This document shows positions 1 to 6,122 of a DNA stretch of 6,122 bases, in pieces. The DNA comes from Alistipes sp. (GTDB lineage Bacteria > Bacteroidota > Bacteroidia > Bacteroidales > Rikenellaceae), in assembly GCA_017934845.1 (NCBI GenBank), contig JAGBIR010000125.1, positions 1 through 6,122 on the forward strand, read 5' to 3'. Under the pieces are notes generated by a model. The model was not told the origin of the DNA and searched no databases. It saw only the letters and a list, made by a program, of their open reading frames with translations. The translations under genes were made by a program, and so were the position numbers. Each line of letters opens with the position of its first letter. Positions within the stretch are counted from its first letter, which is position 1.

Positions 1-1
1 T

Positions 2-916
2 AATCGCTCACTGGAGAGCCGTGTCATACGAACTCTAATCCGACTATTTGCTTGGATAGGGGTTATTATGCTCTATTACATTGGTTTTTCTTTCCTTTTC
101 GATACACCCCACGAGTATCAGATGCGCCACACTACCGAGCAGATGCAGCAGCATTACGACCAGATGGTCGAACGATACGACTCGCTGGAGCAAGTGCTGG
201 AGAATATTACCGCACGCGACAAGGGTGTTTTCCGTATTCTTTTTGAGTCAGACCCATACGATCTGGATACCGAGCAGAGCGAAGAGCGTTTGGCTCTGCA
301 CGAGCAGAATATTGCAAAGAGCCGTTCGGAGCTTCACGCCGATATGAATCAACGTATCAGCAAGTTGGAAAATCGCATGAAGGATATCGAACAAGCTTGG
401 CAGCAGACTATTTCGCGTGGTCAGGAGATGGGTAAAAAGAGCCATAACATCCCATCTATTCAACCCGTTATCAACAAGCAATTAACGCTCCTTACTGCCG
501 GTTACGGAACGATACTTAATCCATTCTATCGTACGCTAAAGTCGCATCAGGGCGTTGACTACACCGTTGCCGAGGGATCGAGCATCTTCGCAACGGCCGA
601 TGGCAAGGTAAAGGAGATTTCCGACAAGAACTCAACACTGGGTAAGACCGTAGTAATCGACCACGGAAATGGCTATCAAACCTCATACAGCCACCTCTTG
701 AGTGTATTAGTGCGCAAGGGGCAAACTGTTCAGCGCGGCGATATTATTGCTCTGTCGGGCAATTCGGGTCTCTCGCTGGCACCCCACCTCCATTATGAAG
801 TTCGTTATAACGGTATCCGCATCGACCCCATTCATTATTTCTTTATGGAGCTGACTCCCGATGAGTATCAGCGCATTATCCGCATTGCGCAATCGGGTAT
901 GCAATCTTTCGATTAA
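2..916 (+). CDS. Membrane-anchored M23 family zinc metallopeptidase (LytM/peptidoglycan endopeptidase type), 5' end outside window
   Basis: This is the 3' part (304 codons plus stop) of a peptidoglycan endopeptidase-like gene. Reading back from ATG 68, the frame stays open to base 2, so the true start lies upstream. The 22 extra codons give a basic stretch and then a hydrophobic run (RLFAWIGVIMLYYIGFSFLF), best read as a single N-terminal membrane anchor that ATG 68 would cut in half. A charged, Glu/Gln-rich, probably coiled-coil region follows (about residues 20-120, numbered from Met 68), containing the ARDKGVFRILFESDP stretch usual in Bacteroidota M23 proteins. The C-terminal M23 domain (about 145-255) has all expected residues: HxxxD at H160/D164, H209 in SYSH, and HLH at H240/H242. 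By LytM analogy, H160, D164 and H242 bind zinc and H209/H240 are catalytic. It is predicted to cleave peptidoglycan cross-bridges or stem peptides from the periplasmic side. Its substrate is not visible from sequence. No clear terminator follows the TAA at 914-916. Confidence 0.93.
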   Translation, partial: NRSLESRVIRTLIRLFAWIGVIMLYYIGFSFLFDTPHEYQMRHTTEQMQQHYDQMVERYDSLEQVLENITARDKGVFRILFESDPYDLDTEQSEERLALHEQNIAKSRSELHADMNQRISKLENRMKDIEQAWQQTISRGQEMGKKSHNIPSIQPVINKQLTLLTAGYGTILNPFYRTLKSHQGVDYTVAEGSSIFATADGKVKEISDKNSTLGKTVVIDHGNGYQTSYSHLLSVLVRKGQTVQRGDIIALSGNSGLSLAPHLHYEVRYNGIRIDPIHYFFMELTPDEYQRIIRIAQSGMQSFD

Positions 917-942
917 AAAGAGATAAGTTGAGTATCTAAAAA

Positions 943-974
943 TTTGATGGAGTAAAGAAATTTTGCTATTTTCG
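943..974 (+). promoter_or_regulatory. Bacteroidota-type -33/-7 promoter for the addBA operon
   Basis: TTTG at 943-946 is followed after 20 nt by TATTTTCG at 967-974. This fits the Bacteroidota sigma-ABfr pattern (TTTG, 19-21 nt, TANNTTTG), with one mismatch (C for T) in the -7 box. Transcription should begin a few bases after 974, roughly 978-983, leaving an untranslated leader of about 20 nt before ATG 1001. The position between the M23 stop and addB suggests addBA can be transcribed independently of the M23 gene. The motif and spacing are seen directly; the transcription start is inferred. Confidence 0.7.
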
Positions 975-983
975 TGCAAAATT
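959..983. repeat. 8-bp perfect inverted repeat bracketing the -7 promoter box
   Basis: AATTTTGC at 959-966 and GCAAAATT at 976-983 are exact reverse complements separated by 9 nt. The spacer holds the whole -7 box (967-974). The symmetry could be an operator for a dimeric regulator competing with RNA polymerase. In read-through RNA from the M23 gene it could also form a hairpin. No T-run follows it, so it does not look like an intrinsic terminator. The arms are AT-rich and part of them resembles sequence often flanking Bacteroidota -7 boxes, so chance is a serious alternative. Confidence 0.45.
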
Positions 984-1000
984 CAAAACCTTACACTCCG

Positions 1001-3856
1001 ATGCGACAAACCTTCCTTTCAGAAGTTGCACAACAACTATATAGCCGCTATGGTGACGATATTTCGTCGCTCACTTTGGTGTTCCCTTCACAACGCGCAA
1101 GGCTATTTTTTTCGGACGCTCTGGCTAAATTAATCGAGCGTCCCGTATGGCAGCCGTCGTATATGTCGATGGATGATATCATGCGTGCTGCAACACCTCT
1201 TGTAACAGGTGATAAAGTACGTATTCTCACCGAGTTATACAAGATATACTCCACCCATCACAACGAGCCGTTCGACAAGTTCTATTTTTGGGGAGAGATA
1301 CTTCTGTCGGACTTCGATCTGATTGATAAGTATATGATCGATGCCGATATGTTGTTCCGTAATATTTACGACCTCAAAGTTTTGGAATCCGACCTTTCGT
1401 ACCTCACGCCCGAGATGCGTAGCATAATCCACGCCTTTTGGAGTCATTTTGCCGAGGAGGAGAATCTGAGCGACGAGAAGCGTAAGTTTCTCGATATCTG
1501 GCAATCATTGGCACCCATCTATCACGCTCTGCACGAACGCCTTACACAGCTTCAGTTCGCCTATTCGGGCATGGTTTATCGCGAGGCTGTTGCCAACATT
1601 GAATCGGGCGCAGGCTCTCCTGACACCAATCGCCACTATGTGTTTATTGGCTTTAATGCCCTGTCGGAGTGTGAAAAACGGATGTTAAAATACCTGGAGA
1701 ATAACTCAACGTGTGACTTCTTTTGGGACTACGATAAATACTACACCGACAATACGGAGCAAGAGGCCGGAAAGTTCATTCGCGAGAATATAAAAGCTCA
1801 TAAAGCTACACTTGAGATAAATAGCGATAATTTTTTAAGTATCAATAAAAAAATATCGGCTATATCAACCGTTTCAAACATAGCTCAATGCAAGTATATA
1901 CCCACTCTTTTGAGCGAGATTTCACCCTCGATGACATTCGATAAGGATACCGCAATTGTCCTTACCGACGAGTCGTTGTTGATACCTCTATTGCACTCTT
2001 TGCCGGCTGATAAAATCGATAAGATTAACGTCACGATGGGTTATCCTCTGCGTCAAACTACAGCTTATTCGTTTGTCGAGCGACTATTGGAGTTGCAGAA
2101 AAATGTACGCCAAAGCCATTCGAAGAGTACATTCTATCACGTTGATACGCTCGGCATACTCTCTCACCCCTATCTGACGCACCATTTAGACGAGAAGCAG
2201 GCATCCCTCCGCAATCAGATTATTGCGGGACGAATGTTGCGCGTGAGCGAGGAGTTGTTTGCGCAGGACGATATGCTGCAAAACATTTTCCGCCCGACTG
2301 CAGGCTGGGAAGAGTTGGCCGATTATCTTATCAACGCACTCGATGGAATCATTTCCGCATCGAATGATAGCGGCGAGGATTATACTCTAAAAGCGTCATA
2401 TCTTGCGATTATTTCGGAGAATATTTCACAGCTTAAGAACTCGCTGAATAAATGCGATATAGAGATTACGACTTCAATCTTTACTTCGCTACTTAAACGC
2501 CATCTTCAGACCATCCGCATACCCTTTAGCGGAGAGCCTTTGGAGGGGCTTCAGATTATGGGAATCCTCGAGACGCGAAACATCGATTTCAAGAATGTGA
2601 TAATCCTATCGATGAACGACGATAACTTTCCCGGCAAGCTAACCGGCAACAATTCGTTCATCCCCTATAATCTGCGCGCAGCTTATGGCATGCCTACGCC
2701 CGAGCATCACGAAGGTGTATATGCCTACTATTTCTATCGTCTTATCCAACGTGCCGAGCGGGTTGATATGCTCTACTGCTCTCACGCCGATGATAAAACC
2801 ACGGGCGAGCAGAGCCGTTACATCTACCAATTAGCCTACGAATCACCCTACCCGATTTGCCGATTGAATATCGGAGTCGATGTAGCTGCTACCGACCACA
2901 AGGCAATTGTAGTTGAGAAAGACGATAGTATTATGCAACGATTGAGCCGTTATCTCGACCAGCAAAATGGCCACTACATTTCGCCGAGTGCATTGGCACC
3001 ATATATATCCTGCCCATTGAAGTTTTACTTTATGTCAATCGCAAAACTGCGTACAACCGAGGAACTTGACGAGGAGGTTGACGTTCCGATGTTCGGAACA
3101 ATCCTGCACAACGCGATGGAGAGACTTTACCTCGGCATAAAGGGCATTGCCGATCCCAAAAACCATCTCGAGCAGTTGTTAAAGGGCGATACTATTGAGC
3201 AAGCGGTCATCTGCGCCATCAACAAAGAGTTTCTGAAGGATGAAGATTACGCCGTCGAGGATTACTCTGGTAGTCTGATTCTTATTAAAGACGTAGTAAG
3301 CAAATATATCCGTCACAACGTTATTCCCTACGATATCGCACACTGTGGCTTCGCACTTATGGGCTGCGAGGAGAAGATTGGCTGCACGTTCGCCTTATCG
3401 GATGGTCGCGAGGTGAATATTGGAGGAAAGGCCGACCGCATTGACTCGCTCGACAATGGCAATATCCGCGTTGTTGACTACAAAACAGGGCGTCATCCCA
3501 ATTTGGGCTTTGATGGCATCGATGGTCTGTTCCACTCGCCGGATCGCCACCAGCTGAATAATATTATGCAGACGATGATCTATTCGATGGTTCTGAATCG
3601 CAAATACAAGCGCAACGTCGAGCCTACGCTCTACTATGTCCAGCATCTGCATAAATCTAATTTCTCGCCGCACTTGGTCGATAGCTCAAAAGATAATATC
3701 GAGGTAGATTACTTAAGCTACGCCGAGCATTTCGAGTCGGAGTTACGCTGTATGCTCGACGAGCTGTTCGACCCGTCTGTACCATTCACTCAGTGTAAGG
3801 ATGAGGATGCAGGCTGCTGCGAGTATTGCGATTTTAGTTCAATTTGTAAACGATAA
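1001..3856 (+). CDS. addB: AddB-like PD-(D/E)XK nuclease subunit of the AddAB helicase-nuclease
   Basis: This is the predicted nuclease and Fe-S subunit of the RecBCD-like AddAB complex, which processes DNA double-strand ends for RecA-dependent repair. I start it at ATG 1001 (951 aa). A GTG at 974 is also in frame but lies inside the -7 promoter box. The N-terminal half is a degenerate helicase-like region: TLVFPSQRARLFF sits near the N-terminus, but there is no GxxGxGK[ST] Walker A. A relic helicase motif occurs at about 517-545 (MGILETR followed by a hydrophobic strand and NDDNFPG). The C-terminal nuclease domain has GTILHNAME with H703, then D812 in GGKADRID and D826/K828 in VVDYKTG, an intact catalytic core. 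Four cysteines match the AddB iron-sulfur pattern: C671 in YISCPLKFYF, before the nuclease core, and C940, C943 and C949 at the extreme C-terminus (CxxCx5C). No Shine-Dalgarno is visible. It is followed by addA after 4 nt. The assignment rests on motifs and gene order, not on a database search. Confidence 0.9.
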   Translation: MRQTFLSEVAQQLYSRYGDDISSLTLVFPSQRARLFFSDALAKLIERPVWQPSYMSMDDIMRAATPLVTGDKVRILTELYKIYSTHHNEPFDKFYFWGEILLSDFDLIDKYMIDADMLFRNIYDLKVLESDLSYLTPEMRSIIHAFWSHFAEEENLSDEKRKFLDIWQSLAPIYHALHERLTQLQFAYSGMVYREAVANIESGAGSPDTNRHYVFIGFNALSECEKRMLKYLENNSTCDFFWDYDKYYTDNTEQEAGKFIRENIKAHKATLEINSDNFLSINKKISAISTVSNIAQCKYIPTLLSEISPSMTFDKDTAIVLTDESLLIPLLHSLPADKIDKINVTMGYPLRQTTAYSFVERLLELQKNVRQSHSKSTFYHVDTLGILSHPYLTHHLDEKQASLRNQIIAGRMLRVSEELFAQDDMLQNIFRPTAGWEELADYLINALDGIISASNDSGEDYTLKASYLAIISENISQLKNSLNKCDIEITTSIFTSLLKRHLQTIRIPFSGEPLEGLQIMGILETRNIDFKNVIILSMNDDNFPGKLTGNNSFIPYNLRAAYGMPTPEHHEGVYAYYFYRLIQRAERVDMLYCSHADDKTTGEQSRYIYQLAYESPYPICRLNIGVDVAATDHKAIVVEKDDSIMQRLSRYLDQQNGHYISPSALAPYISCPLKFYFMSIAKLRTTEELDEEVDVPMFGTILHNAMERLYLGIKGIADPKNHLEQLLKGDTIEQAVICAINKEFLKDEDYAVEDYSGSLILIKDVVSKYIRHNVIPYDIAHCGFALMGCEEKIGCTFALSDGREVNIGGKADRIDSLDNGNIRVVDYKTGRHPNLGFDGIDGLFHSPDRHQLNNIMQTMIYSMVLNRKYKRNVEPTLYYVQHLHKSNFSPHLVDSSKDNIEVDYLSYAEHFESELRCMLDELFDPSVPFTQCKDEDAGCCEYCDFSSICKR

Positions 3857-3860
3857 CTCT

Positions 3861-6122
3861 ATGAGAGCAAAGATATTAAGTGCGAGTGCAGGATCGGGCA
3901 AGACCTATCGTCTGGCCTACAAATTCGTACACGATACGATAAAGCACTACCCCGAAAAACCATATCTCTACCGAGCCATTCTCGCCGTCACTTTCACCAA
4001 TAAAGCAACGGAGGAGATGAAGAGCCGTATCTTGGAGAATATCAACGAGTTGATTGAGTGCCCCGCACAGAGTGATTATATGCGCGATTTGAAACAGGAT
4101 TTAGCTCTAAGTGAAGCAGAAATCATCAAGCGAGCCCGTGCCATTCAATCGCGAATTTTGCACGACTACTCGCGTTTCACGATTCTTACCATCGACAAAT
4201 TTTTCCAGCGCATTATGCGTGCCTTTATCAAGGAGCTGGGAATCGACATCAACTACAACATTGAGTTGGAGACATCTAATATCCTATCGCGCAGTACCGA
4301 CGCATTGATTGAGGATATTCGTTCGGATAGCGAGCTTCAGCAGTGGATTACCGACTTTACACGCGAGAGCATCGACGAGAACGACCGCTGGGATATACGC
4401 CAGAATATGCAAAGTTTGGGTAGTGAACTTTTCAAGGAGCGTAGCCGCGAGGCTTTGGCTCGGCAATTCTCGCGCGAGCAGATGCGTGAGCTTGTAAGCA
4501 AGCTGGATAGTCAACTAAAGGATATATACACCCAACTGAAAAGCGAGGGTGAGCGTGCTATGCAGATCATTACCGATGCGGGTCTTACGACAAGTGATTT
4601 TACGGGTAAATCGCGCAGTTTTGCCAACTATTTCCAACTTATAGCCGACGGGGCGTTCAAAGCTCCCACCGATGCAATACGCAATCGCGCTGAGGATGAG
4701 AGCGGATGGTCAAAAGATAGAGCGGCACAGGCTCTTGCCCCTACGCTTCGACAGATTTTAAGCAATATTTGCCAGATATACGATAAGACCGTAAACTTTG
4801 CGAATACCGTTCAGCTTATCAAGTCACGATACCGCAGTTATGCCCTGCTGCAGGATATCTACCGCAAGGTGTGCGAGCAGTGCGATGCCGAGGGTGTGAT
4901 GTTACTCTCGGAGACACAATATATTCTGTCGCGTTTTATTGCCGACAACGACGCCCCATTTATCTACGAGAAGGTAGGTAATCGTTTCGAGCGATTTATG
5001 ATTGACGAGTTTCAGGATACATCAGCCAAGGAGTGGAGCAACTTTGTGCCGTTGCTAAAAAATGCTATGGCTCAGGAGGAGGATACGTCGGTGCTTATTG
5101 TGGGTGACGTCAAGCAATCGATTTATCGTTGGCGAGGTGGCGATTGGAGAATCCTTGCTCACAATGTAGCAAACGACTTGGGCAAGAAGGATACCGAGTT
5201 CCAGATTATGGACGATAATTGGCGAAGTCTGCGTCAGATTGTGGAGTTTAACAACATGGCGATCAAGGCGATTGTCGAGACCGATAACACTGCGCTGAAC
5301 GCCACTTTGCAACAGGCTGTCGAGACATCGAAGTTAAGCAAGGAGTGCTACTATGAACTACTAAACACCGTGCAGGATGCCTATGTTGGTTTGAAGCAGA
5401 CACCTCGCAAGAAATCGGCAAGGGATGGCTATGTCCGCATAGACTATTACCAGGAAGAGCCGGCAATCATCGAGTGTATCGAGTCGGCCATTGCGCGTGG
5501 ATATAAATACAGCGACATAATGATTCTGCATCGCTCGGCAACAGATGGAGCCGCAGCGGCCGAGATTCTGCTCGAATATAAGTTGCGTACGGGCAAGCAA
5601 TTCAATATTATGACGCAGGATACGCTCGTCATAAAGAACTCGCCGATTTGTAAATTCATCATCTCGGTGATGCGTCTTTCGCAGGATGGTAACGACACTA
5701 TAAGTCGTGCTATTGTGAATAACCACCTCGATCGTGCTATCGATACTCCACTATCGGAGCAGGAACTGACAATGATTGACAGCATAAGCCAACTTACGCC
5801 CGAGCAGGCATTCGAGCAGATTGTGGAGTTCTACGCGCTAAACCAAGATGTCAGTGAGATTGCATATTTGCAAGCCCTGCACGAGCAGGTTACAACATTC
5901 TGCGCATCGAAAGTTGCCGATATACAGCTATTCCTTACGGCGTGGGACGAGAAGTTATCACAAAAGTCACTTACCGTAGAGAAGAGTGATAACACAATAG
6001 AGCTATTGACTATTCACAAGGCAAAGGGATTGGAGAAGCCTGTAATCATCATACCATATTGCAGTTGGCTATTACGACCGGCATACGACATTGTTTGGGC
6101 CGAGCATAACAAGATCGGAAGA
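3861..6122 (+). CDS. addA: AddA-like UvrD/RecB-family (SF1A) helicase subunit, 3' end outside window
   Basis: The frame is open from ATG 3861 to the last base (754 codons, no stop), so the C-terminus lies beyond the window. The product is an ATP-dependent 3'-5' DNA translocase of the UvrD/RecB class. Visible motifs are Walker A at 7-15 (SASAGSGKT, K14), motif Ia at 44-49 (TFTNKA), motif Ib at about 107-115 (TILTIDKFF), motif II at 382-386 (DEFQD), motif III at 415-426 (GDVKQSIYRWRG), motif IV around 453-456 (NWRS), and motif V around 717-728 (TIHKAKGLEKPV). Motif VI and any RecB-like nuclease domain would lie in the missing part; related proteins are usually around 1000-1100 aa. The protein begins only six residues before Walker A, so no Q-motif is present. 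In-frame ATGs at 3801 and 3807 exist inside addB, but the peptide they would add does not resemble a Q-motif, so ATG 3861 is preferred. The 4-nt gap after addB suggests co-transcription and translational coupling. Insertions between motifs Ib and II (about 120-370) fit the large 1B subdomain of RecB/AddA proteins. Confidence 0.92.
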   Translation, partial: MRAKILSASAGSGKTYRLAYKFVHDTIKHYPEKPYLYRAILAVTFTNKATEEMKSRILENINELIECPAQSDYMRDLKQDLALSEAEIIKRARAIQSRILHDYSRFTILTIDKFFQRIMRAFIKELGIDINYNIELETSNILSRSTDALIEDIRSDSELQQWITDFTRESIDENDRWDIRQNMQSLGSELFKERSREALARQFSREQMRELVSKLDSQLKDIYTQLKSEGERAMQIITDAGLTTSDFTGKSRSFANYFQLIADGAFKAPTDAIRNRAEDESGWSKDRAAQALAPTLRQILSNICQIYDKTVNFANTVQLIKSRYRSYALLQDIYRKVCEQCDAEGVMLLSETQYILSRFIADNDAPFIYEKVGNRFERFMIDEFQDTSAKEWSNFVPLLKNAMAQEEDTSVLIVGDVKQSIYRWRGGDWRILAHNVANDLGKKDTEFQIMDDNWRSLRQIVEFNNMAIKAIVETDNTALNATLQQAVETSKLSKECYYELLNTVQDAYVGLKQTPRKKSARDGYVRIDYYQEEPAIIECIESAIARGYKYSDIMILHRSATDGAAAAEILLEYKLRTGKQFNIMTQDTLVIKNSPICKFIISVMRLSQDGNDTISRAIVNNHLDRAIDTPLSEQELTMIDSISQLTPEQAFEQIVEFYALNQDVSEIAYLQALHEQVTTFCASKVADIQLFLTAWDEKLSQKSLTVEKSDNTIELLTIHKAKGLEKPVIIIPYCSWLLRPAYDIVWAEHNKIGR

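Noticed and set aside
921..937. Possible terminator hairpin after the M23 gene (AGATA, 7 nt, TATCT)
   Set aside because: The stem is only 5 bp, AT-rich and not followed by a T-run, so it is unlikely to terminate transcription.
974..1000. GTG 974 as the addB start codon
   Set aside because: It overlaps the -7 promoter element, adds nine residues with no family resemblance, and a better ATG lies 27 nt downstream.
1831..1853. T6 and A7 runs inside addB as a possible programmed frameshift site
   Set aside because: The A7 run is not in the A_AAA_AAA register needed for a -1 slip (it is read AAA-AAA-A from 1847). The reading frame continues uninterrupted into a full-length protein with all expected motifs.
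2366..4710. Scattered AGCGG pentamers, the Bacillus subtilis Chi sequence
   Set aside because: A few copies of a 5-mer are expected by chance, and the Chi sequence of this lineage cannot be assumed to be the Bacillus one.
5361..5785. Overlapping minus-strand open frames of 121 and 112 codons opposite addA
   Set aside because: They lie wholly within the addA coding sequence, which carries contiguous helicase motifs. Their peptides show no recognisable domain, and there is no promoter-like sequence I can defend.
1..6122. A hidden novel defence or mobile system
   Set aside because: The three consecutive genes explain nearly all the sequence and belong to well-known families. I see no insertion ends, direct-repeat arrays, toxin-antitoxin pair or composition break.

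Overview
The window looks like chromosomal, housekeeping DNA from a member of Bacteroidota, most likely order Bacteroidales. Three things suggest this. The intergenic promoter fits the Bacteroidota -33/-7 type (TTTG, 20 nt, TANNTTTG-like). No Shine-Dalgarno sequence is visible before either start codon in the window. The protein families and their N-terminal styles (membrane-anchored M23 peptidase, AddB without a Walker A, AddA starting a few residues before Walker A) are typical of that phylum. The AddA N-terminus resembles Alistipes/Rikenellaceae proteins as I remember them, but the genus is a guess.

All three genes are on the + strand. Positions 2-916 hold the 3' part of a membrane-anchored M23 zinc endopeptidase gene, whose frame is still open at the left edge. 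Positions 917-1000 are an 84-nt spacer with a convincing promoter (943-974) and an 8-bp inverted repeat (959-983) that brackets the -7 box. Positions 1001-3856 encode an AddB-type PD-(D/E)XK nuclease subunit of 951 aa with an iron-sulfur cysteine set. After a 4-nt gap, 3861-6122 encodes the first 754 residues of the AddA-type UvrD/RecB helicase, which runs off the right edge. The window contains no RNA gene, mobile element or CRISPR array that I can see, and no gene-free stretch over 300 bases.

The two right-hand genes form an addBA operon. Their products should make the RecBCD-like AddAB complex, which unwinds and resects DNA double-strand ends so that RecA can load for recombinational repair. 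AddA supplies the motor and presumably a second nuclease domain beyond the window. AddB supplies a nuclease domain and the Fe-S clamp. The M23 gene is a cell-wall hydrolase-type gene with no obvious functional link, and it appears to be a separate transcription unit because addB has its own promoter.

I found no previously undescribed system. The useful observations are the corrected gene boundaries (the M23 start lies outside the window; addB starts at ATG 1001, not GTG 974), the promoter with its symmetric repeat, and the family-specific features of AddA and AddB.
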